Source: Rotaria macrura | Taxonomy: Eukaryota; Rotifera; Eurotatoria; Philodinida; Philodinidae | Direction of reading: 5' to 3' | Assembly (NCBI GenBank): GCA_900239685.1 | Contig: OENT01000409.1 | Coordinates: 1-64,000, forward strand | DNA length: 64,000 bases | Made by a program: the position numbers and the translations under genes | Notes under the pieces: model-generated | Databases searched by the model: none | What the model saw: the letters and a program-made list of their open reading frames with translations, nothing else | Told to the model about the DNA's origin: nothing | Shown: positions 1 to 10,912 of the stretch, one piece after another | How positions within the stretch are numbered: the first letter of the stretch is position 1 | Layout of the letters: the number at the start of each line of letters is the position of its first letter

Positions 1-203
1 GATATCGATTTCTGATCGCCAAACATTGACACGAGTAAAGGCATTTTGTCTCGACAGATGGGACAGTCATGATTATTCGCTTGCACACTCAATTTTATAC
101 ATTGAAGATGAAATGTATGGTGACACTTCATTGTTACCAAAACCTCTTCGTTCAATGCATCACGACAGATAACACAAATTCTTTCTTCAAAGTCGTTGGT
201 CAT
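1..203 (-). CDS. RING-H2 exon, second copy (partial, runs off left edge)
   Basis: On the minus strand, from an ATG at 203 to the window edge, 67 codons encode a RING-H2 finger: CVIC, then a C-H-H-TF-H-LQ-C cluster, then CPIC. It aligns without gaps to the exon at 40263-40465; I count seven base differences in 203 and three amino-acid changes. At 40 kb this exon is spliced onto a PARG-like, PBZ-rich protein, so the rest of a paralogue of that gene probably lies to the left of this window. RING-H2 fingers usually recruit E2 enzymes as part of E3 ubiquitin ligases; that role is inferred from the fold alone. All zinc ligands are present, so the copy may be functional. Confidence 0.75.
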   Translation of the reverse strand, partial: MTNDFEERICVICRDALNEEVLVTMKCHHTFHLQCIKLSVQANNHDCPICRDKMPLLVSMFGDQKSI

Positions 204-345
204 TTGGTAAATGTGAAGTCAGACGTTTCTTTAGCGAATATTGAATCATAAATTCACACAACTCTTGCTTTTGCGTTTCATGTTAAATATTTCACCAGAA
301 GGAATAAACCAAGAAGGCACATGATAAGAGTTTCTGGCTCTACAC
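204..345. repeat. Duplicated 5' flank of the RING-PARG gene
   Basis: The homology between the left edge and the 40 kb locus continues past the start codon to about 345 (matching up to about 40606), with lower identity than the coding part. It ends near a stretch reading ctacacactaagataag. This flank would hold the promoter and 5' UTR of both copies. Bases 346-648 that follow hold no gene; there is a short imperfect inverted repeat around TGTCGCA (360-430). Confidence 0.6.
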
Positions 346-656
346 ACTAAGATAAGATATGTCGCATGTGTCATGATTTACGACACAATGCACGACACAT
401 TTGAATATGGCAAGAGATGCATGTTGCGACACAGTTAAGCCGAGAACCAGCACGTCACATTCTTGCACGATGCGTGCAAACATTCTGAAAGCATCGTTTT
501 TACCTATCATATAACATAGTTTTCATTTTGTTTTTCTGTAAAAGCACATTATGACTTTTCAGATATTGATGGCATGCTTCTGTGAGTTCCCTTCCTTCTT
601 TGTGTGTTCATCTCTCTCTCTCATTATCTCTTCTATATATACTTGTGTTATGTAAG

Positions 657-1974
657 TAGTGGCGGTGCCAGGGGGGGGGGGCTAGAGGGAGCTAAGCCCC
701 CTCAGAATTGGCTCGAGCCCCCTCAGATTTTTTTTTAAATTTTCTTATGCAATACGTAGTCTTTTCTAATCTTGTCATGAACAAATTAATATTATGTGGA
801 AATTTCTTTCCGATTTCCTATTGGTTGTTCACTAAACGATACAAACATGTCTTCTCTGCTCCTGTTTCTGATCGTAGCTAAATAACAAATTATCAAATTC
901 AGAAATGCAATCTGAAAAACGTGGTACTCTAGACCACTATTTTTTTTCTTCTAACAAGAAATGACGTAATAATGAACAAAAAGTTGAACCGAACATAGTT
1001 GTTGCATCTACCTTATCCACGCCTGAAATTCAGGATCTTGCTTCTTCTTCTGAATTGTCTGGTGATCATACTTTATCATATAGTGTTGCTGATACTTTGG
1101 AAGATCCTCTCATTTTATCTTCTTCTTCAAATGAAATTGATTTTGCACAAACATATCGATCATATCGCCTAACATCAATACCTATTAGATATCAAGATTT
1201 TTTTATCAGTTCAACAGTTGGACAACGTGAAACATTACATACACCAACTGATTATCTCAATAGATTTTATTTTCCACTTGTCGATTGTATGTTGCTAGAA
1301 TTGAATGATAGATTTTCATCCAAAACCTTATCATTGATGAAAAGTATATCTACTGTTTATCCAGAAAGNGCCAATTTTCTTAATATTGACGAAATGAATG
1401 ATTTTTGTTGTCATATTGATGGAGATACAAGTGCATTAAAAAATGAATTTCTTGTTATTAAGCCTACGCTTGAATCGAAAAAAATTGTTAATGTCATTCA
1501 ACTTTTTAATGAATTAATACCAATGTCAGGTGCATTTCCTCAGACCTTGAAAATGACAAGAAATGCAATTACTATGCCAATATCACAAGTAACTTGTGAA
1601 AGATCCTTTTCGAAAATGAAAATAATCAAGAATTATCTTCGAAATTCAATGACTGATAAACGTTTAAGTGATTTAACAGTATTAGCTGTTGAGCGTGATT
1701 TTGATATTAATTTCGAGTGAGTAATTGATAAATTTGCCAAAAACCACAAAAAATGTAGAATTTTATTGCTTTAAGTTGTACATGTACAGTAAGATATTAT
1801 CAATAAATATAGGTTATTTTTTATGAATGAGCTCGTGTGTTTTTATTGTTTTCCTCGATTAAGAAACATTTTTAGCGAGTAAAACAAACTCGAAAGATTT
1901 ATACCCCATTACTTGTAATCATCAAAGCTTGGGGGCTGAGCCCCCTCAGTTTCAAATTTCTGGCGCCGCCGCTA
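657..1974 (+). mobile_element. hAT-superfamily element with internal deletion
   Basis: The ends are 15-bp terminal inverted repeats, TAGTGGCGGTGCCAG at 657-671 and CTGGCGCCGCCGCTA at 1960-1974. A perfect 8-bp target duplication TATGTAAG flanks them (649-656 and 1975-1982), which is the hAT signature. Both ends also carry a GC-rich subterminal segment with ccccctcag. The element is only 1318 bp and keeps an N-terminal stub and the C-terminal dimerisation part of the transposase, so it is a deletion derivative that could move only with help from an intact relative. Confidence 0.9.
905..1720 (+). pseudogene. hAT transposase remnant (N-terminal stub plus C-terminal dimerisation region)
   Basis: From the ATG at 905 the frame is open except for a TGA at 962-964 (codon 20), then open to the stop at 1718-1720. 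The start resembles the leader of ZMYM1/DUF4371-type hAT transposases (KRGTLDHYF). The last 60 residues carry the hAT C-terminal motif (ISQVTCERSFSKMKIIKNYL followed by RLSDLTVL). The RNase-H catalytic core expected between them is missing, so this is an internally deleted, non-functional product. One undetermined base lies at 1369. Confidence 0.8.
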
Positions 1975-1982
1975 TATGTAAG

Positions 1983-2907
1983 AGGTAATGACTCTCTGGA
2001 TATATGAAGTATGTAATAAACATCATTACCGAGGGTGGCACAAGAGGGAAAAAGCAGATTTTTGTAATTCGTTGTACTTTTCAATACTTCTTTGCATTTC
2101 TGTCTACCTCGGGGATCGTTCAAGTATTACTTTATCACTGTAAGCTCCCTAGTCGAACATCTTGTAAGCAAGATCTTGAATTCTTGGGACCGGTAAGCAA
2201 GATCTTATCAAGACCTTGAAAAGATAATTGGTATGTATATATTTTTTGCATCAGACATATCTATACATAAGATCTTGGCAAGATCATGGACAAGATATCA
2301 GTTACATTATCTTCTCACAAGATCTTGAGTAAAAACATAAAGCGACATCAGACGTATATTTAGATGCTGACTAGTAGTCATTCACCGTTCTGTTATGCAT
2401 ATGCAGTCGTATATAAACAACACGATTGACTGTAGGAAACATACATTTTAAAATAATTTTTTCCATACTAATTCTCGATTATTAATTATTCGAGAACATG
2501 CTGATCTCGATCGATGATTGGGAGAGGATTGCGCTGAAGTGGTGTTTCCGAACCGGTTTGGGTTCTTTAGGAAACGGACTTTTTTTTAGAGAGTAGGGAT
2601 CCGAATATCGATCCACAACCAAGATTCGTGAGGGGTACCGGGACTTATTTTTTCTGGACTTATTGGATCTTTTAAAAGTTCCCGGATTTATTTTTCTATG
2701 GCTTATATTTTGAAAGTATGATGTCTTGTATAGGGTTTATCAAAATAAACCTAAAATCAAACGAATCTTTTCATTGGATTTATTTTCTTCGGTAGATCTA
2801 TTCTGAAAGAATAACTTTTTCCAGAAGATATCATAAAAACTCCATAATATAAAATAATTTCTTAGCGAATCTATTTCGAATACATATAGCGCCATCAGAA
2901 TTCAAAT
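1983..2907. other. Non-coding stretch with CAAGATCTTG palindromes
   Basis: No gene is visible. Between 2169 and 2327 the palindrome CAAGATCTTG or a near match occurs about four times (2169, 2198, 2269, 2318). The rest (2400-2900) is AT-rich with short repeated ggatttatttt-like phrases. Confidence 0.4.
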
Positions 2908-3120
2908 GCATTCATCTCTCTAATATGAATTGATTCCCCAGCGGATCGATTCTTTTTCCAGCGGACATATTCGATACACAGCCGGATCAATTGATAACAT
3001 ATATCACCGTTCTAAAATTTTTACATCTAAACAACAACACCGGATGGCTCAATGGTTAGAGAGATGACTTGTATATCTTTACATCTCAGGTTCGAATCCT
3101 TATTCGGTCGCTCATTTTTG
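2908..3120 (+). repeat. tRNA-derived SINE-like repeat, copy A
   Basis: A head segment (about 2908-2990, containing gcggatcgattc) is followed by a tRNA-like body at 3039-3108. The body has a Pol III A-box match (TGGCTCAATGGTTAGAG), a B-box (GGTTCGAATCC), a 7-bp acceptor-like stem pairing 3039-3045 with 3102-3108, and TTTTT at about 3114. The anticodon region does not fold as a standard arm and no variable loop is left, so it is not a working tRNA. A diverged second copy lies at 5445-5660. Confidence 0.55.
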
Positions 3121-4289
3121 TTTAACTTATAACAGTTTTACTTAGAGTGGTTGAAAACTTCTGATAGTATATACAATGAAAATATTAAAACAATGAGATT
3201 TTTTTAAGGGAATTCAATTAGATTTTTCAATTAGTGCAAAGGTGCCAATTTCCTCTGAATTAACTTTTAATTAAGATTTTTCTCAATTTAAATTTATTGA
3301 AATTTATTTTTCGATTTATACCAGTTTTTCATATGTAAACAGATAATCCACTACGTAATTGTCAGAGTTATTTATCCTAACTTCGATCATTTCTAATAAG
3401 CTGGTAAAAGTACATTTACAATTCTTTGAAAAAGATGTTGAATCCTCTTGGATAACATGTAAACTGAACATGTTTCATCTGCCATAAAGTCATATGAAAT
3501 TGTCGATTGAATATGTCATTTGACCTTCATTTTGCCCGTAATCACACGCAGATTTTTTCTACAGCCAAGTTAGTCTCGAGACACTTAACATTGATTGGTC
3601 TATTGCAGAGAATTTGTCCAGAAGCCGTATTCATAAAGATAGTTCCGAACTGATATTTTGAATTTTTATATTCTTTAAATTAGATGATCCTTGTCTTAAG
3701 CATGGGGCAGATGATGACCAGACTATCCAGGATCAGTGTTTTATTGAAGGTTGTCGCAATCCTTTCGATAATCAAGTATCGAAGTAAAAAGCCAATCAAG
3801 TCAAATAAGTATAAAGAAATCTGACTACTTTGTTAGAACTTTAAATCATTTGAATTTTGTTAATTATGTAACAGAAAAACTTGTCCATATACAGTTATAT
3901 CTCGTATGTACACTCTTAGCGTAACACTTTTGTAAGTTACTTTTGGATAATTTATAACATCATATATCATTCCACTGATTCAATAGATCAAGCAGCTTTA
4001 GCGATATCGATTTTGAAGTGGGTTAAAAGCATTATTATGAATATTTTCCAAGGTACTTCTACAACTCGTTAGAAATTATTTAAGTTTTCATAATTAGTAA
4101 TTTACATTGTCCTGAAAATTTAATAAAGTAAAATAAAAAGGTCTGCTAACTTTTATCAATTTATTTCGTATTGCCAGAAGTTTTGAATACCCTAAGTATC
4201 ATTAACAAATCATGCAAAGAATCACGGTACGATTCCTAACAATAATCCTATGCACACACCGCCATAATTCTCTTACCCCATTTATCTAG
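3121..4289. other. AT-rich non-coding stretch
   Basis: I see no gene, RNA or clear repeat here; frames on both strands are closed by frequent stops. Confidence 0.4.
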
Positions 4290-4350
4290 AATGCATTTAT
4301 TCTACGAATCTCAACATATAAAATCATTGCTAGGCGGATCAATTCTCTTC
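4290..4350 (+). repeat. Head fragment of the SINE-like repeat
   Basis: The phrases atgcatttattcta and ggcggatcaattctcttct match the head segments at about 2910 and 5445. No tRNA-like body follows; the satellite array begins instead. This suggests that the array sits between, or inside, copies of this repeat. Confidence 0.35.
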
Positions 4351-4439
4351 TTTGACGATTTTTGTCAGACATAACCTTAGTTCACAGAATAATCTATACA
4401 AATACGCGTTAACAATAAAAAGAAGCATATCTGCCTTCA

Positions 4440-5400
4440 TTGAAAAGGTACAGCAAGTCTCAATACAGAAATAAATGCCGGGATCTACTGTAAAACTCGA
4501 AATAAGCCCCAGCAAAGAAAGAAATGTCTGCACTTATTCAGAATCAACAATGAATTTCAATACAGATATAAGTCCCTACATCGATCTCCACACTCCAAAT
4601 AACTCCTACATAGCGAATAAATATTTTTACTCATGGAGACACTTCAATAAGTAACAATGTAGAAATAACTCCTCGAACCTATCTCAACAATCGAAGTATG
4701 TTCCACAAAACAAATAAATATCTGAACTCATTCAGACACCATACTATAAGTTACAATAAATATGTACAGTAATCTATCTCTACTCTTAACACAAGCTCCA
4801 ACAAAGAACTAAATACATCGATTCATTCATAAACAAGAATAAGTCTCAATAAAGAAATAGGCACAGAGGTGCATTTCAACACTAGAAAAAAGTCGCATGC
4901 TAAAGAACATATGTCTGCTTCCATGGAGACACGACAATCATTCTCAATATCAAAATGAAGCCTTGGGTCCATCTCGACGATGGCCTTTGATTCAAACAAA
5001 CAAAAAATATATTTGGATACGTTGAGAAACTTCAATAAGTCTCAAAATAGAAATAAATCCTGCAATCTATGACAGCAGTTGGAATAAGTTCCAACAAAGA
5101 AAGACATATCTCGATTCATCGAGAAACTGGATTAAGGAGCAAGAAAAATATTAGTAAACGTATATATCTCAAAAATAGAACTAAATCACAACAAACAAAA
5201 ATATTTCTGAATTCATTTGAAAACTAAACTAAGTCTCAATACAGAAATATGTTCGGGGATATATCTCAAAAATGAAAAAAATCCAAAAAAAGAAACATCT
5301 ATCTGTATTTATTGAGAAGCTGGAACTAGTCTTGATATAGAAATATATGCTAAGTTGTCAAAAATTTCATACTGTTAAATAAATATCTGGTGAATAATTT
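4440..5400. repeat. Degenerate tandem array, period about 97 bp, ten units
   Basis: A landmark resembling aagtctcaata-cagaaata recurs at 4456, 4555, 4649, 4747, 4841, 4938, 5037, 5133, 5231 and 5329, so spacing is 94-99 bp. A second landmark, ccaacaaagaaa followed by a run like attcattgagaaact, recurs between them. The units are strongly diverged (often 60-75% alike by eye), which points to an old satellite or minisatellite. Short minus-strand frames inside it are repeat-derived and are not genes. Confidence 0.75.
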
Positions 5401-5444
5401 TTCTGTCATTTGACCTTCCAAAATTGCATATACATATGACAATC

Positions 5445-5660
5445 GATCTGCATTTATCCTAATATGAATCGATCCTGCACCGGATCGATTCTTCTCCAGC
5501 AGACTGATTCTAAACACCTGGATCAGTTCACATCAGTACTCTTAGTTGTTCAAATTATGCTGAAGACTAGCAATACCGGATCGCCAGTGTTTATAGGAAC
5601 TGCTTCTCCTTTGATGATTGTAAAGTTCGAATCTTTATTTGTTTCATTTTTTCATTATAG
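5445..5660 (+). repeat. tRNA-derived SINE-like repeat, copy B (degenerate)
   Basis: This aligns with copy A: the head segment aatatgaatcgatcctgcac and gcggatc-like words, then a body from about 5576 (taccggatcg) to gttcgaatctttattt at about 5634. The A-box is largely lost while the B-box core TTCGAATC remains. It is an inert old copy. Confidence 0.5.
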
Positions 5661-6400
5661 TCCCTACTGTCTATGAAATTATATATCATCGAAATTTCTG
5701 TCGTAATCCCCATTAGAAACCCATTTCACCGACTAAGGGGTTGAAAGGACAAAATTCAAGCAAAATTTTTTCACCGATTATATTTTTAAATGATTCAACA
5801 GAGTCCAACGGATTGATCATGAATATCATTTTTAAACTTTTCAAATAAAATCTTATATAAAAAATCTTTAAAACAGTTGTAAAATGAATAAACCCTAAAA
5901 CATGTGGGTATTCGATAAATTTTAGGAGATACTTCATTTTTTTCTCTTTAACAATGGTAAACCTTCGAAACTAATCGAATCACATTCAATATTAACAATT
6001 CAAAATGAGTACGGGGATTTTGTATTGTTTTATCGTTTATGGCTTCCTGACGTTACGCTGATTTGATATATGAGCAGCCACAATTGTTACCTTATTTTTA
6101 CAAAACTATGCAGTGTTTTTTTTCAACAAATTCTCCAACCTGCACACATCAGTCACATTGTCAAGCGAAGGTAAAACAAATTTCGTATTGATTTGAAAAA
6201 CATTTTCTTATTTTACACAGAAGTGTTTATTTTATTGGACTAGGACACTTATTTTTAGTGCACATATTCATTAAAAGATTCACTTATCTATTACGCATTA
6301 GCTCTGTTCAGATAAGAATTTCAATATCCTCGATAATCACATTACATAAATCTTTTTATTTTCTTCTTTTGTTATTGTAGATCATTTAAAATAACCCTAC
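5661..6400. other. AT-rich non-coding stretch
   Basis: Nothing recognisable is present in this interval on either strand. Confidence 0.4.
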
Positions 6401-6571
6401 ATCAAAAGTCAAGTTGAAAAAGAAGTTAATCGTGAGTTTCCTGACAAAGTGAACTTGTACGCATACGAAGTGGCATGCTATCGTCATGTTGACAAGATTC
6501 TTCATTTACTTGACCACTTTTACATTTTGATTGAGAATGATTATTTTGACCTAGATACTAATATAAAATAA
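6401..6571 (+). pseudogene. Possible protein-kinase-like fragment
   Basis: A short open frame, apparently entered after a splice-acceptor-like ttattgtag at 6374-6382, runs to a TAA at 6569-6571. The segment EVACYRHVDKILHLLDHFYI is weakly reminiscent of the N-lobe around the alphaC helix of PIM-like kinases (E..L..V..I..LLD.F). No ATP-binding loop or catalytic loop is seen nearby, so if the resemblance is real it is a fragment. Confidence is low. Confidence 0.2.
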
Positions 6572-6654
6572 ATATAAGGTAGAAACATTCGATTTTTCCG
6601 AAGAAATCAGCTGCTTTCGATAATATTTATCGTAACATCCTCTATAAATGAACT

Positions 6655-9600
6655 TCATTCACCTTCGTCTGTACCATTGACAGCATTTGCGGTTTGTAGG
6701 ATCGTTCGATTATCACAATTAGCATTGTTTGGTGAGATCATAATTTGATCGTCCATTGATGAACCACGATCAGTACGTGTATCACACTCAGTTGTCGTCA
6801 CTCTAACAGACTCCATATAATGATTACAAAAGTAGTCAGTTAATCGCAATTCGTTTGATCCTGTTAAACCTATAAAGAACGAATTATTCAAAACACGACT
6901 CCTTTTATTAAACTTAGTTACCTTCTACCAAAATACTGCTACCAGTAGAATTGTCGTCAACGCCACTAGTATCAATTGCAGCTAAATTAAAAATCTCACA
7001 ATTAATCGTCTACACCAATATGATCATCAATTGCTATTACTTTCCGATTCTATGTTAGTTCCATTGAAGTCCAGCTTTAAACGACTATATCGATCACTCT
7101 TCAATAATTCAAAACTGCTTGTTTCGGTCGAGCTTTATGTGGTACTAACGAAACAGTACTTGTACAAGAAATAACTGAATCTGCAGAGATTTGATCATCA
7201 TTGAATATTCCCAGCATCGTTTCGAACCGCTGACATTCTATCGGATCATTTCCACGTGGCACCCATTTGGCATAAACTACTGCCTTCTTTGTTGAGTCAA
7301 TAATACCATTGTCAAATGCTACAATAAGCCCAATTGTTAACAATTCTTGTAGGACCGAGTTAACGTTTCCAGAATGATGCCTGAATACAGAACAAGCTTT
7401 ATATAACGTCGTTGACGTAAAAATCACGGATTTAAATAATAATATTCCACGAACATGTTCACCAAATTTCGACTTTGACTTTTCCAATTTGCGATCCAAA
7501 CTAGACCGTTCCATTGCGTCAGCTTTAAGACTACTACGATTTGGTGATGCGACGCGAATAATTTCATCCGGTAGGCGCATAATTACTTTGTATTGTTCCA
7601 AAAGTGCTTGTGAAATATTTATAGCACGCTGAACACATATTAATTATACCACGAATGTACGTTTGTCACCGCAGTCTTCACCATGTAAATGTTTGAAAAT
7701 TTCACGTACAGCGGATATAAAGTCTCCCGAGACCTGCGATGTAAAATGGCCATACGTGCGTAAATATTCAGCAGCAATTTTCCAGCTCCATTCTAAAACT
7801 TTTACTAATCCCACCAATCGGTGAGTTAGCTGAATCATTTTTCCAATTTAAGCCATTAAATAACGATCTGTTTCTTTATATACTAATATAAAACACTACA
7901 CATATCAACAAAAAAGCTACACAAAAGGGATTTACATACCTAATGCCGTGTACCGATAGCCGAAATCAATCATCATTTTATCACTATCAAGATCATAGTA
8001 TAGTTCGTAATTTTCAAATAATCCTAAAATAACACAAAATTCTTCAAACGATGGGAATCTGTGCATTTCTGGTCTTTTCTTTTCATTCTCAGGAACAAAC
8101 ATTAATGGTGGTGGACGTAAGCACCAAATCGTCAGACGTTCAAAAAATGCATCTACTTGAGAACCATTAGATTTTCTCTGCAAAGCTGTCACAATCAGAC
8201 CACCACTACTGGCCCCCTAAAGAAAAACTTAAGATCTGAATTCATTCATGAAAACATACTAACAACAAACGAATGTTTAAAACTATCCATCTTGCACACA
8301 CTCCCTTTTAGTTTTCGCATATGGCAATCACCATCAAACATCTTCATCATTTCAACTTGTGCTTCAGATTTTACAGCAGGCACGTCCTTATTTATGAACG
8401 GTGATGGTAACACAGCACCAATGGATGGCAACAACACATCTGCTTCTTCAGAAACCAACACTCTAGTACAACCATTAACTGATGCAATAATTCCCGCACA
8501 AGTTGCATCATTGTACACGGGAAAATTGTTCTTGCTGTCCGCCATGCTAGATTGAAACTTGTGCGGAAAGCTATCACTAATCACACGGAGACCATGGCAA
8601 ATCAATCGCAACAGTTTCGATTTGCCGAAGGCTAAAATAAAAATAGTGAAAAAATCTTTGCTGCAAATATTTCAGAGAAAAAATCATAACTGATCAGACA
8701 AAAATTCTTTAACGGCTACTCAGCTGTTCACGTAACACATTTTGTTCATGATGTGCTCTGCAACAATTATTACTTTCGTACTACTACAGAATAACTGATT
8801 TCTCATGTTAATAACATTAGCAATATAGACACCGAAATCTGTTACTTATGACTATAAAACTTAAAATTAAATTTTAGCAAAGCTGATCAAAAGCACAGAT
8901 TTTCTCAATCGTTCCATATACTAAATCACAAAGGCTGGCTTTTTGTTATGAGTAAAGTTTCCTTATACAGAGTGATACAAAAGCCATAATCTTGATTACA
9001 TGCAGAACAAAATATACCAAAAAACGTCCTGTAAATATAGTTACTCCCCATCTAATGTTATAGAACCATATTCCCAATCAATAAAATTTAGTAGATGTTT
9101 TCTTATTCTCATTTCATTCAAAACTAATTCGACAAAATATTTCAAAAGATAGCATTAATGTACAGGTATCAACTAATACATGCTCCTTGAAAAAGACATT
9201 CTCAATCAAGCATAAACTTTTCGTTCCATTTCTGATGTCATTCTCAATGTGATGAATCTTACAAAAACTTTCAGCGGCAAGATCCGAGCAATCACATATC
9301 GAATAAATATTTATTATCTTCCTGAATATTCCATTGCAATTACAAATTTGCTTTTCCTTTTTATTTACATTATATATATAGCCACTTTTATACGGTTGTT
9401 TTTTGGCGGAAACCTTGTATAACCGAATATCCCCAAAACCTTTCTACTGTATGATGTTCTGAATAAAGTAAAACTTCTTCTTGTTCAATTTTTCTCGATT
9501 CACACATTTTCGTATATGATTTTCTTAATTAAAGGCTCTCACAACCACGTATAAGATAAAATGTTGTTTCTGATGAATCGTATTTCGAAAAAATAATACA

Positions 9601-10912
9601 GCCACAAATTTACTTCTTGTGTTTATTTCTTATATTTTTTTTTCTGTATCCTTTTGCCAGCTAAGTGCTCTTATAAGCAAATATACATATAATCTCTGTT
9701 CCTTCACAAAATATTTTCAAGATCGAAACAGTTTCTACTTGGTTTACTGTGTATCATACATACACACGTTTCGTCCGCACTGTATTTTACTTATAGATGT
9801 ATGCTGTAGAATGTAAAACTGCTGATTAAGGTTTCCGTTTCTTTTCATTTATGATCTATCCTACATTATGTTCGAACAAATGACTCGGACAGTCAGACAT
9901 CATATTAACTTTTTTTCTGTCAAAGATATCCTTATGAATGAAAAAATGCTCTTTTATTCTTAAATGACTTGGACAAAAGTTTTCGTCTAGGATTCCTCCA
10001 ACTGAAAACTGTGATACTTAGTCAAGTTAAGCAATCGCATGAAAAAGATGATATAGGATTGTCCCAATGATACAGTTTCATTATACCAGGTTAGACGAGA
10101 ATGTTAGCAGTCGTCAATACCTATGTCTAACAGTAGCTCAAAGAGCTAGCACTCGAAAAAATCTTCCTGTTTAATAAAATACTCGTATCAAATTATAGAA
10201 AACACTTCAGGTCTGTATAACATTTTCAATTTTCTTATAATCCAACTGACAATAACATATAAGAAATCATAGCCACGAGTTTCATCTATATCTAATGTGA
10301 TAAAATATTCCGCATGGCTTTTAGACTAGAGATATACATAGTAATCATTTTTTTCCTTCTAAAGGATATTCTAACAAATAAAGTAAATGTTCTTAATTTC
10401 TTGTTTTCATTTGATAGAAAATCTATCTGATACACTTTTCCAACTACAAGACGTACCAAGAATTTAATCAAAAAATGCTCTGTTTTCTTGGAGAGAAGAT
10501 ATTACCTGCGTGAAATTTGTCTTAGCCATTCTTTTTGCCTTTCGTCCGTAAAGAAGTAGTTTGCACAATTTTTTCAAGAGGGTGAGACATTAAAAATTCT
10601 ATTGAACCTTCTCTGCCCTAGTTTTACAAACTTACAACTATTTCCAACGACAAGGCTGTATAAGTTTAATGGGAATCGCTCCACGTTCGATCGCCAAATA
10701 CCAGTTTTTTCGATGCTTGTAGCTGCAATATTCAGCAAGACTATTGGCATTGATATTGAATGCACATCGCTGTGATATGCTGCATGATGACAAAATTCAG
10801 CCAGATCTTTTGTAAAATATTCAATCGGTAATAATTTGTCAGATAATAATGCAACATTCTCCAGATTCCGATCGAATACATCTGCACCAACAATATTACG
10901 TGCTGCTAACAT
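6655..10912 (-). CDS. DUF3987-like P-loop protein, multi-exon
   Basis: Exons read on the minus strand are 10912-10636, 8631-8264, 8216-7940, 7804-7661, 7606-about 7130, about 7117-7041, 6981-6922 and 6869-6655. The first two are joined by a 2-kb intron (donor gtaagt, acceptor ttttag) that splits a Walker A motif, G-N-S-S-F-G-K-S. Downstream come a KMFDGD segment and QVDAFFERLTIW, which match the order of motifs in DUF3987, a family related to primase/helicase-like proteins mostly known from bacteria and mobile elements. The 47-, 135- and 54-nt introns preserve phase; the junction near 7120 does not and may be a frameshift. The start is the first ATG after a stop, so upstream exons are possible. 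The cellular role is unknown. Confidence 0.5.
8632..10635 (-). other. Long intron of the DUF3987-like gene
   Basis: About 2 kb of AT-rich sequence lies between a gtaagt donor at 10635 and a ttttag acceptor ending at 8632. I see no nested gene or clear mobile-element ends in it. It is far longer than the 47-135 nt introns in the same gene. Confidence 0.5.

Noticed and set aside
69..251. Plus-strand 60-codon frame at the left edge, and its twin at 40331-40636
   Set aside because: Both lie antisense to the RING-H2 exon, which has all eight zinc ligands; similarity of the two frames is explained by the duplication.
3039..3108. Functional tRNA gene
   Set aside because: The A- and B-boxes are good, but no canonical anticodon arm or variable loop can be drawn, and a related degenerate copy exists. 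A SINE-like repeat fits better.
4339..5035. Minus-strand frames of 64 and 70 codons
   Set aside because: They fall inside the 97-bp satellite and share its period, so they are repeat artefacts.
7640..7660. A 21-nt intron between two exons of the DUF3987-like gene
   Set aside because: A 54-nt intron (7660-7607) with in-phase sites explains the same junction and matches the other intron sizes.
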